DNA of 64,000 bases, from the NCBI RefSeq assembly GCF_000374285.1, contig NZ_KB893931.1, forward strand, positions 1-64,000. The letters run 5' to 3'. A program made the translations under genes and the position numbers. Position 1 is the first letter of the stretch. Every line of letters begins with the position of its first letter. This stretch comes from Actinobacillus capsulatus DSM 19761 (GTDB lineage Bacteria; Pseudomonadota; Gammaproteobacteria; Enterobacterales; Pasteurellaceae). The notes beneath the pieces are model-generated. The model saw nothing but the letters and a program-made list of their open reading frames with translations, was not told the DNA's origin and made no database searches. Positions 30,086 through 39,218 of the stretch are shown here, piece after piece.

Positions 30086-31162
30086 TTAAGCATGCTTAGC
30101 ACGACGCTGTTCAACCGCTTCAGCTAATGCAAATAACGCTTTTTCACTATCTTCCCAGCCAATACATGCATCCGTCACACTTTGACCATATACTAAATTC
30201 TCTAAATTACCATCGCCTAATTCTTGACGACCTTCAACTAAATGGCTCTCAATCATTACACCTGAAATAAATTCTGTACCATTCGCAATTTGTTGGCACA
30301 CATCAGCACAAACGTCCATTTGGCGTTTAAATTGCTTTTGGCTATTTGCGTGGCTAAAGTCAATCATCACGTGCGGACGGCGACCAGATTTCTTGATATC
30401 CGCACACACTTTTGCAACAGACTCCGCATCATAGTTTGTACCATTATCACCACCCCGCAAAATAATATGGCAATCCGGGTTACCTGCGGTAGAGACAATC
30501 GCAGAATGACCAAATTTAGTAACTGATAAGAAATGGTGCGGTGCTTCTGCTGCACCAATCGCATCTAAAGCAATTTTTACACCGCCATTTGTTGCATTTT
30601 TAAAGCCAACCGCACAAGATAAACCTGAAGCTAATTCTCGATGTACTTGAGACTCTGTCGTACGAGCACCAATTGCCCCCCAGCTCATAAAATCAGCCAT
30701 ATACTGCGGCGTGATCATATCTAAAAACTCACCAGCTGCCGGTACGGTTAAGTCATTAATGTCGGACAATACTTTACGCGCAATACGCAAACCGTCATTT
30801 AGCGCATAAGTTTCGTTTAGATATGGGTCATTGATTAGTCCTTTCCAACCGACTGTGGTACGAGGTTTCTCAAAATACACTCGCATCACCACCTCAAGAT
30901 TTTGATTAATTTTAGGATCGGCACGAAGGGCTTTAATACGTTGTGCATATTCTAAGGCTGCTTTAGGATCATGAATTGAACATGGGCCAATCACTACTAA
31001 TAAGCGATCATCCGCACCATGAATAATTTTATGAATAGCTTGGCGAGCATTTTCCACCGTTTCAGCAGCAACTTCACTTGCCGGAAAACGTTCTAATAAC
31101 GCAACCGGTGGCAAAAGTTCTTCAATTTTAGTAATACGTAGGTCATCATTCTTGTAAGACAT
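30086..31162 (-). CDS. aroG: 3-deoxy-7-phosphoheptulonate (DAHP) synthase, AroG type
   Basis: DAHP synthase (358 residues) condenses phosphoenolpyruvate and erythrose 4-phosphate, the entry to the shikimate pathway. It is the type I-alpha form, most like the Phe-sensitive AroG: NDDLRI...KIEELLPPVALLE at the N-terminus, GPCSIHDP, MRVYFEKPRTTVGWKG, and the C-terminal DACIGWED. Metal ligands in CSIHD and the HANS segment are present. The upstream region has a perfect TTGACA and a TrpR-like operator, unlike E. coli aroG, which is TyrR-controlled. Allosteric specificity cannot be read with certainty. Confidence 0.93.
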   Translation of the reverse strand: MSYKNDDLRITKIEELLPPVALLERFPASEVAAETVENARQAIHKIIHGADDRLLVVIGPCSIHDPKAALEYAQRIKALRADPKINQNLEVVMRVYFEKPRTTVGWKGLINDPYLNETYALNDGLRIARKVLSDINDLTVPAAGEFLDMITPQYMADFMSWGAIGARTTESQVHRELASGLSCAVGFKNATNGGVKIALDAIGAAEAPHHFLSVTKFGHSAIVSTAGNPDCHIILRGGDNGTNYDAESVAKVCADIKKSGRRPHVMIDFSHANSQKQFKRQMDVCADVCQQIANGTEFISGVMIESHLVEGRQELGDGNLENLVYGQSVTDACIGWEDSEKALFALAEAVEQRRAKHA

Positions 31163-31213
31163 TGTGTGCTCTCTTATTGTTTTAAACAGTTATTAGAAAT
31201 AAGGTATGAATCT

Positions 31214-31242
31214 AACTTAATAAAATTATATAATGATGTCAA
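31214..31242 (-). promoter_or_regulatory. Candidate aroG promoter
   Basis: On the minus strand a consensus TTGACA (31237-31242) and TAAGTT (31214-31219) are separated by 17 bases, about 50 bases before the aroG start. The -10 is weak. Confidence 0.55.
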
Positions 31243-31251
31243 ATGATTTTT

Positions 31252-31269
31252 GCACTATTTAACTAGTAC
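31252..31269 (-). promoter_or_regulatory. TrpR-like operator upstream of aroG
   Basis: The minus strand reads GTACTAGTTAAATAGTGC, agreeing at 15 of 18 positions with the E. coli trp operator core GAACTAGTTAACTAGTAC and also like the aroL/aroH operators. It ends 9 bases before the TTGACA box of aroG. Confidence 0.65.
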
Positions 31270-31292
31270 AAAAATCATTCATCTAAACTAGC

Positions 31293-32153
31293 TTAACGGC
31301 TAGAAAACGTATTACAAATGGCCGGATCACCGGATTGTAGACCCTTGCGGAACCAGGCTAAACGCTCGGCAGAAGAGCCGTGTGTGAAGCTATCCGGCAC
31401 AACATAACCTTGAGCTTGTTTTTGCAAGCGGTCATCACCAACAGCCTGTGAAGCAATAAATGCCTCTTCTACATCACTGGCTTCCAATTTTCCTTCTTTT
31501 TGAATTTGGTAACCCCAAACACCTGCAAAACAGTCTGCTTGAAGCTCTACGTTTACCGATATTTTATTCGCAGCCGCTTGGTTACGAGCGTTACGTTGTG
31601 CTCTTTGAGTCTGCTCACTGATACCTAATAAGTTTTGAACGTGATGGCCAATTTCATGTGCAATGACATAAGCAAATGCAAAATCACCTGATGCTCTGAG
31701 CTGTGACTTCATATCATCATAGAACGATAAATCGAGATAAACTTTTTGATCTGCCGGACAATAAAATGGCCCCATAGCAGATTGTCCTGTGCCACAAGCG
31801 GTATGCGTGACACCACGGTAAAGCACTAATTTGGGCTCCCTATAAATTAAGCCGTTTTGTTTAAAATAATTACCCCATATACGTTCCGTCGCATACAAAA
31901 CTTTATAGCTAATCGCCTCAAGTTCCTTTTCTTCAGCTGAGATAATCTGTGCAGTTTGCTGCTGGTAAGAAGATTGTGAGTCGTTATATCCCATCAAACC
32001 GGTTAAATCTACGCCATAATAAGCTCCGATTAATACAACGATAAAACCTAAAATCCCACCTTTAGCACGGCCACCGGAAGAACGACGACCATAACCGGAT
32101 TGCCCACGTCTATCTTCTACGTTCGAACTTTCTCTTTCATTCTCTAAGCGCAT
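31293..32153 (-). CDS. ypfJ: Neutral zinc metallopeptidase family protein (YpfJ)
   Basis: A 286-residue protein with a basic Gly/Arg-rich N-terminus, one membrane helix at about 32-47, and an extracytoplasmic domain containing the gluzincin-type HEIGHH motif (166-171). Later come ELQADCFAGVWG and SSAERLAWF, typical of the YpfJ/KPN_02809 family. It is probably a membrane-anchored zinc protease; substrates are unknown. It is monocistronic, with an uptake-sequence hairpin upstream. Confidence 0.88.
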   Translation of the reverse strand: MRLENERESSNVEDRRGQSGYGRRSSGGRAKGGILGFIVVLIGAYYGVDLTGLMGYNDSQSSYQQQTAQIISAEEKELEAISYKVLYATERIWGNYFKQNGLIYREPKLVLYRGVTHTACGTGQSAMGPFYCPADQKVYLDLSFYDDMKSQLRASGDFAFAYVIAHEIGHHVQNLLGISEQTQRAQRNARNQAAANKISVNVELQADCFAGVWGYQIQKEGKLEASDVEEAFIASQAVGDDRLQKQAQGYVVPDSFTHGSSAERLAWFRKGLQSGDPAICNTFSSR

Positions 32154-32253
32154 TTTGCTTTCCTTGAAACTAAAAATGATAAATCTAATTAATTTTATAC
32201 GAATATCTAGAGATATCCTATAAGTAATTCCCTCATTAGATCTAAATAGAAAA

Positions 32254-32307
32254 AAGCGGTTAAATTCAAACCAAAACTTGCAAAGTTTTGTCCAAATCTA
32301 ACCGCTT
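32254..32307. terminator. Paired uptake-sequence terminator after ftsK
   Basis: AAGCGGTTA (32254-32262) and TAACCGCTT (32299-32307) enclose an inner perfect hairpin AAAACTT-GCA-AAGTTTT (32273-32289). Confidence 0.75.
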
Positions 32308-32337
32308 GTTTACACTCAAAACGTTACATTGTCGCTT

Positions 32338-35256
32338 TTATCTTGCTAAAATTTCACGTTTTCCGTTTTTTCCTTGCTCTGAAAGAATACCTTGTGCTTC
32401 CATTTGGTCAACAATTCGTGCCGCACGGTTGAAGCCTAATGAGAAGCGGCGTTGGAGACCGCTAATTGAAGTCACTCCGCTTTCAATCACAAATTCGACA
32501 ATTTCATCAAAAAGTGGATCTAAGTCACCTGCTCCACCAATACGTTCCGTACCTTCGGATTCTTCAATGGAAGCGACAATACTTTCTAAATATTGCGGCT
32601 TGCCTCGTGCACGCCAGTTATCCGCCACACGTTGCACATCGTCATCACTCATAAATGCACCGTGAATACGAATAATATCCGGAGTGCCTGCACCGGAATA
32701 CAGCATATCGCCTCGACCTAATAATGCCTCTGCACCACCTGCATCTAAAATGGTACGCGAGTCAATTTGACTTGCTACGGTAAACGCAATACGGCTTGGA
32801 ATATTGGCTTTAATCACGCCGGTAATTACATCAGTTGAAGGACGTTGCGTTGCAAGAATTAAATGGATGCCAACCGCTCGAGCCTTTTGCGCAATGCGCA
32901 TAATATATTCTTCGACTTCTTTGCCGGCAGACATCATTAAGTCCGCAAACTCATCTACAATCAGTACAATATAACTGAGTTTCTCTAGTGCCGGCGGTAA
33001 TTGATCCATTGAATCGCCCGGACGCCAAGTTGGATCAGGAATCGGGTAATTCATCGCGGCTGCTTGATCAATTTTATCGTTATAACCTTCAATATTACGC
33101 ACACTTAAGTGACTTACTAGTAAATAACGGCGTTCCATTTCCTCCACTGCCCAACGTAAAGCATTTGCCGCTTTTTTCATATCGGTCACGACTGGCGTTA
33201 ATAAATGCGGAATATCGTTATAAATGGAAAGCTCAACCACTTTAGGGTCAATCATAATAAAACGCACTTGTTCAGGAGAAAGTTTAAATAGTAAGCTCAA
33301 GATCATGGTGTTGACCCCAACCGATTTACCACCGCCGGTTTGTCCTGCAACCAGTAAATGCGGCATTTTTGCCATATCAACCACAATCGGTTCGCCACTA
33401 ATATCTTTACCTAGCGCCATTGGTAAGGTTGCTTTGCTGTGTTTAAAGGCATCACTATCTAACACATCACGAAGCCAAACCGTTTCACGCTGTTTGTTAG
33501 GCGTTTCAATCCCCATATAAGGTTTACCCGGCACCACTTCAGTGATACGAATCGCTTTAAACATTAATTCACGGGACAAATCACTCGCTAAACCGACTAC
33601 TTTTGCGGCTTTAACACCAGCAGCCGGTTTGATTTCATAACGAGTCACAACCGGGCCAACCAATACATCTTCAACCGTTGCCTTTACGCCATAATTTGCT
33701 AATGCGCTTTCTAAACGATGAGAAGTTTCCACAATTTCTTGCTCGGTAATTTGCTGTGTTTGACGAGGCGACTCGTCTAACAAATCAAGTGTCGGTAACG
33801 GCGTTGTCGGCTTTTCTGTTGTATGATTACGTTGTAACAATGGGTGTATTAATGTATCGCCATAGCCTTTTGGATAATTAGGCACTGATACCGGTTCAAC
33901 TTCCTGCGATATATTAGCCACTTTCACACTTGGCATAACGACTGGTTCTGGCTCACTCTTGATAATTTCTTCAAATGTTTGCTCTAAACCTTGCGCTTTA
34001 GCACGTTGTTCCATTTGCGCTAAACGAGCCTGCTCCGCTTGTTCAAATTCTTTTGCCAATAATGCTTCATAATCTTCTTCAAGCTCTTCTTTCTGTGTTG
34101 ATTCTTCAAGCACCGGTTGTAGACATACCACCGGTTTTGCTTCTTGGACAAATGCCGGCACTGGCGGGGTCATATCTTGATATTCAATCGTTGCATCCGC
34201 CTCATCATTATTCTCTACCACCTCAAATTCGTTTTGCTGCTCAAGCGCTTGCTTGAATTTATCAGTTGGCAAAATCACTGCTGATTGAGTTACTGCCAGT
34301 TCAGTTAATGGATTTAAACGGATTTTAGGTAGTTCTATTTCTGCATGAGGTTCTGTAAATTCTTGTGTAGCTACTGTAGGAGCCGGTACTTCTACGCCTT
34401 GAATATTAACTTTTGGTAACTCAAGTTCAGTTTCTACGTTAAACATATTTTGATTCGCTAATTCGGCATCTGTCTCATTTGAAGTTTCAGACTGTGATTT
34501 TAAGCCGGTAATATTTGGACGGCTAAATACTGAAACATCCGTAAGCTGCTGAGTCTCGGAATCATCTTGTGACTCTTCTGCAGTATTCTCATCAATAACA
34601 AGCGGTTGAATTTCTTCTGAATTTTGCAAATGGGCTCCATTTGCTTCCGTATTTGTAGCTACTGCCGTCTCTTTAGGCTGATCTTTTGCCACAATCCAAT
34701 CATAGAATTGAGCAAATAGTGGTAGGAGTGATTGACCTGAACAAAAATAGAAACCAATGCCGGTAAAGATCATTGCTACAAGTAATGCACCGAATTGACC
34801 GATCGTACTTGCAAGTAAGGATTGGAACATTCCGCCGATAAAACCACCGGATAAATAATAGGCATTATTTGACCACACTACGCTGACAAGCCCTGCTAAC
34901 CCAATTAGCAATAAGATAAAGCTACTGAAACGCAAATAGAAATGTTTCCATGTCCACTCATTTGCTAAGCGGAAAACCAATGAATATACCGATACGCCAC
35001 ATAAGGTAAATGGTACAATAAACGCAACTTTACCTAAGAAGGCATACAGTAAATCCATCGTCCAAGCGCCGAATACACCCGTTTTATTCAATACTCTATG
35101 CTCCGTGACACTACTTGCCGTACTCCAAGCATTATCTAGCGGACTATAACTTGCCCATGCCACGATCAAATAAAAGCCAAATAACCCCGTCAAAATTAAT
35201 GCAAGGTTAATCACATTTTCCTTACCCTTTAATCGTGGTTTGAATCGTTCGATCAC
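32338..35256 (-). CDS. ftsK: DNA translocase FtsK
   Basis: FtsK (972 residues) pumps DNA at the septum toward dif and activates XerCD. Four N-terminal membrane helices (to about 180) are followed by a long Glu/Gln/Pro-rich linker (about 180-470), then the motor with Walker A AGQTGGGKSVG and DEFADLMM, and a C-terminal winged-helix gamma domain (FSLGFNRAARIVDQM) that reads KOPS. The linker is shorter than in E. coli (1329 residues). Two in-frame GTG codons occur; the first (35262) abuts the AAGGAG, so I choose the second at 35256 with normal spacing. It follows lrp by about 10 bases. Confidence 0.95.
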   Translation of the reverse strand: MIERFKPRLKGKENVINLALILTGLFGFYLIVAWASYSPLDNAWSTASSVTEHRVLNKTGVFGAWTMDLLYAFLGKVAFIVPFTLCGVSVYSLVFRLANEWTWKHFYLRFSSFILLLIGLAGLVSVVWSNNAYYLSGGFIGGMFQSLLASTIGQFGALLVAMIFTGIGFYFCSGQSLLPLFAQFYDWIVAKDQPKETAVATNTEANGAHLQNSEEIQPLVIDENTAEESQDDSETQQLTDVSVFSRPNITGLKSQSETSNETDAELANQNMFNVETELELPKVNIQGVEVPAPTVATQEFTEPHAEIELPKIRLNPLTELAVTQSAVILPTDKFKQALEQQNEFEVVENNDEADATIEYQDMTPPVPAFVQEAKPVVCLQPVLEESTQKEELEEDYEALLAKEFEQAEQARLAQMEQRAKAQGLEQTFEEIIKSEPEPVVMPSVKVANISQEVEPVSVPNYPKGYGDTLIHPLLQRNHTTEKPTTPLPTLDLLDESPRQTQQITEQEIVETSHRLESALANYGVKATVEDVLVGPVVTRYEIKPAAGVKAAKVVGLASDLSRELMFKAIRITEVVPGKPYMGIETPNKQRETVWLRDVLDSDAFKHSKATLPMALGKDISGEPIVVDMAKMPHLLVAGQTGGGKSVGVNTMILSLLFKLSPEQVRFIMIDPKVVELSIYNDIPHLLTPVVTDMKKAANALRWAVEEMERRYLLVSHLSVRNIEGYNDKIDQAAAMNYPIPDPTWRPGDSMDQLPPALEKLSYIVLIVDEFADLMMSAGKEVEEYIMRIAQKARAVGIHLILATQRPSTDVITGVIKANIPSRIAFTVASQIDSRTILDAGGAEALLGRGDMLYSGAGTPDIIRIHGAFMSDDDVQRVADNWRARGKPQYLESIVASIEESEGTERIGGAGDLDPLFDEIVEFVIESGVTSISGLQRRFSLGFNRAARIVDQMEAQGILSEQGKNGKREILAR

Positions 35257-35265
35257 ACTCACTCC

Positions 35266-35748
35266 TTATTTTAATAAGAGATAATTAGTTTGTTTTACTT
35301 CTTCCATGACCACGTATGTACGAGTGTCATTCACACCGGGTAAACGAAGTAAAGTCGTGCCTAATAATTTACGATAAGCCGCCATATCCGCTACACGTGT
35401 TTTGAGCAAATAATCAAAATCACCGGAAACTAAATGGCACTCTTGAATTTCATCCAGTTGTTGCACAGCACGATTAAATTCCTCAAACACATCCGGTTTA
35501 CCTCGTACAAGAGTGATTTCTACAATCACCAGTAATGGTGCTTCCAGTAATTCTGGATTAAGCAACGCACGATATCCCATAATCACATTTTGCTTCTCTA
35601 AACGTTTTACACGTTCTAAGCAAGGCGTCGGTGATAAACCAACACGTTTAGAAAGCTCAATATTAGAAATTTTTCCGTTACGTTGTAGCTCATTCAGTAT
35701 TTTTAAATCAATCGCATCTAATGCTTTAGGTAGTTTTTTATGTTCCAT
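35266..35748 (-). CDS. lrp: Leucine-responsive regulatory protein Lrp
   Basis: Lrp (160 residues) is a global feast-famine regulator. The N-terminal helix-turn-helix (LDAIDLKILNELQRNGKISNIELSKRVGLSPTPCLERVKRLE) leads to a RAM ligand domain with CHLVSGDFDYLLK. High similarity to E. coli Lrp, including the C-terminal VVMEEVKQT, supports the name rather than a paralogue. The lrp-ftsK order is conserved in enterics; here the spacing implies one transcript. Confidence 0.95.
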   Translation of the reverse strand: MEHKKLPKALDAIDLKILNELQRNGKISNIELSKRVGLSPTPCLERVKRLEKQNVIMGYRALLNPELLEAPLLVIVEITLVRGKPDVFEEFNRAVQQLDEIQECHLVSGDFDYLLKTRVADMAAYRKLLGTTLLRLPGVNDTRTYVVMEEVKQTNYLLLK

Positions 35749-35829
35749 TTTTTACCCTTTATAGTTTTTTGTGCTAATGAGTCATTGTACAGGGTTTAAG
35801 CGCATTGGTCTAATTGAGTTTGCAAAAAA

Positions 35830-35870
35830 TAAGGGAAATTTTACCGCTTGTTACGCTAATCTTTCCCTTT
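35830..35870 (-). terminator. Weak hairpin after rnd
   Basis: AAGGGAAA (about 35830-35837) pairs with TTTCCCTT (about 35863-35870) across a loop holding one uptake core. It probably ends the rnd transcript. Confidence 0.4.
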
Positions 35871-35888
35871 CACATCTAAGGTTTAATT

Positions 35889-37004
35889 TTAGAGAACTTG
35901 TACTAGTTGCATACCGAACTCTTCTCGCCAACCTTTGAGCAATTCCGGCAATTTATCCGGATTTTGCCCTTGAATAAACCAACTAAATAATTGATTTAAT
36001 TGGCGCTTGCTTGCTAATAATTCAGGAGCAAGATCAAGTGGTCTAATTTCTGCTAATTTTTGCTGCAATAATTTCAAGCTGTGTTTATAGCCCGGTTCAT
36101 CAACAAGACGCAAAATCGCTGGCGGATAATCTTCCTCTGCAACTGCTTTGCCCTGTTCGACCAACAATAATAATTTTTTGCCATGTATGCGTACTTCGTT
36201 AGGGTGCATAAACTCCAATAGCTGCGAGGTATGTTTAGGCTGTATTTTGGCGATTTCAAATAAGTTCTGCTCTTTTACCACAAAGTTAAGCGCTAAATCG
36301 CGTTTCTCCGCTTCTTCCATACGCCATTTGGCTAAAACTTGTAACACAGCTAATTGTGCTGAAGTTAAACGCCATGCATTAGAAATATCTTTATATGCTT
36401 TTGAACTATTCGGTAAATTTTGACGTTTTTCCAAGAGAGTTTGGCACTCTTCTTCTACTGCATTCTGCCAACAGGTAACATTAAGATCCGCAACTAAGCG
36501 TTGATAAACCGGTAATAAATACCATACATCCGCTGCCGCATATTGTAATTGCTCTTCACTTAAAGGACGGGCTAACCAATCTGTACGAGATGCACCTTTA
36601 TCCAGTTCAATTTGTAAATAATGCGCTACTAATTTAGCGAATCCCATCGAAACACCGATTCCAGCAAAACCCGCTATAATTTGTGTATCCGCCAATGGCG
36701 TCGGCAATTGTTTAAAGCGATGTTGGAAAACCTCGAGATCTTCACTGCAAGCGTGTAAAACTTTTACTACTTGTTGATCTGCTAATAACTCAATAAAAGG
36801 CGAAAACTCATCAATCGTGGTTGGATCAATAAGACTCACCTGTTCACCATCAAATAATTGAATCAAACCTAATTTAGGATAATAAGTACGAGTACGAATA
36901 AATTCCGTATCCAATGCAACTGCTGGCTTTTGACTTACATTTCGGCAAACTTCGGCTAATTTTTGATTGGTACCAACCCAAATATAGTGAATGTTCTGAT
37001 TCAT
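35889..37004 (-). CDS. rnd: Ribonuclease D
   Basis: RNase D (371 residues) trims 3' ends of tRNA precursors and small RNAs. It has the DEDD exonuclease motifs (ALDTEFIRTRTYYP, ACSEDLEV and YAAADVWYL) and a C-terminal HRDC domain. The frame opens at a TTG at 37034, but the ATG at 37004, preceded by AAGAG and matching the family length (375 in E. coli), is preferred. It diverges from mlc; a CRP site lies between. Confidence 0.93.
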   Translation of the reverse strand: MNQNIHYIWVGTNQKLAEVCRNVSQKPAVALDTEFIRTRTYYPKLGLIQLFDGEQVSLIDPTTIDEFSPFIELLADQQVVKVLHACSEDLEVFQHRFKQLPTPLADTQIIAGFAGIGVSMGFAKLVAHYLQIELDKGASRTDWLARPLSEEQLQYAAADVWYLLPVYQRLVADLNVTCWQNAVEEECQTLLEKRQNLPNSSKAYKDISNAWRLTSAQLAVLQVLAKWRMEEAEKRDLALNFVVKEQNLFEIAKIQPKHTSQLLEFMHPNEVRIHGKKLLLLVEQGKAVAEEDYPPAILRLVDEPGYKHSLKLLQQKLAEIRPLDLAPELLASKRQLNQLFSWFIQGQNPDKLPELLKGWREEFGMQLVQVL

Positions 37005-37051
37005 TTGTATGCTCTTTTTAGTTAATTTTTTCAAAAAATAAAAATTAATTA

Positions 37052-37067
37052 TGTGAGCTAACTCACA
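37052..37067. promoter_or_regulatory. Perfect CRP-binding site between rnd and mlc
   Basis: TGTGAGCTAACTCACA matches the consensus TGTGA-N6-TCACA at all ten key positions in an AT-rich setting. It is 48 bases before rnd and 138 bases before mlc; mlc is the likelier target since E. coli mlc is CRP-controlled. Confidence 0.8.
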
Positions 37068-37204
37068 GAATTACAATAAAGTGGTTGTACTTCAAATGTA
37101 TTGAAGCAAAAATAATTATCTTATGGAGTGTTTGCTTTTGTAAATTTTAATAGCGGTGCTTCTTCTTATAAGTATGAAATACCGTTTAACCTAAGGATTA
37201 TACT

Positions 37205-38398
37205 ATGATTTCTGATAATAAAACCCAACATCTTGGTACAATTTATCGACTAGTGGAACAATTTGAACTTATTTCGCGTACAGATCTTGCTAAACTCTCG
37301 GGCTTAGCACCAGCTTCAATTACGAATCTCACCAAATCATTAATTGATAATAAATTTATCTTGGAACGTACGGTACAAAATAACACTTCACGAGGCAGAC
37401 CTGCTGTAGGCTTAGCCGTATCTAATTTTTTCTGGCAATTACTCTATTTTACCCTTTCTCCAGATAACGTAGAAATTTCATTGTGCGAATTAAATGGCAA
37501 ACCAATTCAAACCAAACGTTACCCTCTTTCTTCCAAAGACTATCCGCAACTTGATAACTACTTACAAACTTGTCTAAATGATCTTTTCTGGCATTCGCCG
37601 ATGGAGACAAATCGAATATTAGCCGTATCAATTAGTGTTGTTGGGCAAATTAATGCTGAACATAGTAAGATTACACGTTTAGGTGATACATCTATCGAAT
37701 GTGCATTTGTGGAAACATTAAAAGCACAATTCGATTGTCCTATTTTATTAAATGAGCATTTTCAATTATGGCTTTTAACGGAATCAACTTTAGGTAGCTT
37801 AATTAATAATGATAACGTAATTTTCTTGCAGCTAGATGAAGCAGTAAATCTAAGTGTCTTATTACGTGGTAATTTACTTCATCAACAATCAAAAATGAGT
37901 GTGGATAAAATGCTGATGCCAAAATTCAGCTCGTTGAGTGATATTGCCGCACCAAGTGATTGTGACGAAATCCAGCGCTATCAGCTTAACCATCAGGTTA
38001 CCTTCCCTGCTATTATCCGTTTAGTTGATCGTTATCTACCGAATAAATTTACTCAGTACAATGAAAAAATTCAGTATTTATGTGAACAAATTGAACAGCA
38101 AAATGAAGCTGCACTGATGATTCTGGAGCATATTAGTGATAATTTGGCTTATGTATTAATGAATCTGATTAATATTTTTTCAACTGAAAAAATTATGCTT
38201 AACTCGCCGCTTTTACGTATTAAACATATTCTATTCAAACAAATTCAGCAAAAATTGCAAAATGAACTACTTATCGGTAACCACCAAGTAGACTTGGTAA
38301 CCAGTCAATTTGAATGGAATAGTCCACTTATTGCTTGTTCCGCAATAAAACAAGGGATTTATGAAGGAAATTTGATCAAGGACATCATTCAACTTTAA
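37205..38398 (+). CDS. mlc: ROK-family transcriptional regulator, divergent Mlc
   Basis: A 397-residue repressor-like protein. The N-terminal helix-turn-helix ISRTDLAKLSGLAPASITNLTKSLI closely matches E. coli Mlc, and the C-terminal NIFSTEKIMLNSPLL aligns with the end of the ROK domain. Mlc represses glucose-PTS and related genes until sequestered by EIICB-Glc. The adjacent bioD2 reproduces the E. coli mlc-ynfK order. The cysteine-rich zinc motif CxCGxxGCxE of ROK proteins is absent; the corresponding stretch near residue 245 keeps one Cys (SDCDE). A NagC-like role is the main alternative. Confidence 0.78.
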   Translation: MISDNKTQHLGTIYRLVEQFELISRTDLAKLSGLAPASITNLTKSLIDNKFILERTVQNNTSRGRPAVGLAVSNFFWQLLYFTLSPDNVEISLCELNGKPIQTKRYPLSSKDYPQLDNYLQTCLNDLFWHSPMETNRILAVSISVVGQINAEHSKITRLGDTSIECAFVETLKAQFDCPILLNEHFQLWLLTESTLGSLINNDNVIFLQLDEAVNLSVLLRGNLLHQQSKMSVDKMLMPKFSSLSDIAAPSDCDEIQRYQLNHQVTFPAIIRLVDRYLPNKFTQYNEKIQYLCEQIEQQNEAALMILEHISDNLAYVLMNLINIFSTEKIMLNSPLLRIKHILFKQIQQKLQNELLIGNHQVDLVTSQFEWNSPLIACSAIKQGIYEGNLIKDIIQL

Positions 38399-38464
38399 AA
38401 CTTGAGCTAAAATCTAGGCAATTTTGTAACTTTTTTGTTATTTTTAGATAATAGAGAAATAAAT

Positions 38465-39184
38465 ATGCCTTCATTATTTATTACCGGCACGGATACCAAT
38501 GTGGGAAAAACCATTGTTACTCGTGCTATTTTACAAACATTAGCTGCCAATCAATTTGCGGCGGTTGGTTATAAACCGATTGCTTGTGGCGGCGATGATT
38601 CTCTTCCGACAGAACCTAATCAAGCAGACTATGCTAGCGAAGATAATCCGGATGTATTGACGATTCTGGATAGTTGTCCTACGCCCGTTGCTTATCGAGA
38701 AATTAACAGTTATACCTTTATTCACTCCAGTACGCCAGTATTTGCTGCATTGGATGCCGTTCACCATATTCAAGAAGAAAAATTAAACCAAGATTTAACC
38801 CGTTTACAGCAAAATTATCCGAATGTTGTGGTTGAAGGTACTTATGGCTGGCTAACTCCGATCAATAAAGATTTAAGTTTTGCTGACTGGGTGAAGAATA
38901 ATCAAATGCCTGTCGTATTAGTGGTGGGAATTAAAGAGGGTTGCGTTAATCATGCGCTATTAACCGCACAGGCGATTAAACAGAAAGGTGTTCAGTTAGT
39001 TGGGTGGATTGCAAATCGTATTAACCCAGGTTTACGCCACTATGCAGAATTAATCGAATTATTGAGTCAAGAAATTAAAGCGCCGTTACTTGGTCAAATT
39101 CCTTATATCGCTTATCCGAATAAGAAAGATTTGACGCCATATATTCAAAATCCTGAACCATTATTACAATATTTTCAAAAATAA
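38465..39184 (+). CDS. bioD: Dethiobiotin synthetase-like protein BioD2
   Basis: A 239-residue P-loop protein of the BioD family. BioD converts 7,8-diaminopelargonate, CO2 and ATP to dethiobiotin. The P-loop is GTDTNVGKTIVTRA (about 8-21), followed by KPIACGG and a VEGTYGWLTP segment. The ATG at 38465 has GAGAAA and the conserved N-terminus; the upstream start at 38435 adds non-conserved residues. It follows mlc by 66 bases, as the E. coli paralogue ynfK does, and no other bio gene is near, so biotin synthesis is likely but not proven. Confidence 0.85.
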   Translation: MPSLFITGTDTNVGKTIVTRAILQTLAANQFAAVGYKPIACGGDDSLPTEPNQADYASEDNPDVLTILDSCPTPVAYREINSYTFIHSSTPVFAALDAVHHIQEEKLNQDLTRLQQNYPNVVVEGTYGWLTPINKDLSFADWVKNNQMPVVLVVGIKEGCVNHALLTAQAIKQKGVQLVGWIANRINPGLRHYAELIELLSQEIKAPLLGQIPYIAYPNKKDLTPYIQNPEPLLQYFQK

Positions 39185-39191
39185 AAATGCC

Positions 39192-39217
39192 AAAAGCCTC
39201 CTTAAAGGAGGCTTTTT
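39192..39217 (+). terminator. bioD terminator
   Basis: AAAGCCTCC, loop TTAAA, GGAGGCTTTT and T-run: a classic intrinsic terminator directly after bioD and directly before the IS-like left hairpin. Confidence 0.9.
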
Positions 39218-39218
39218 A

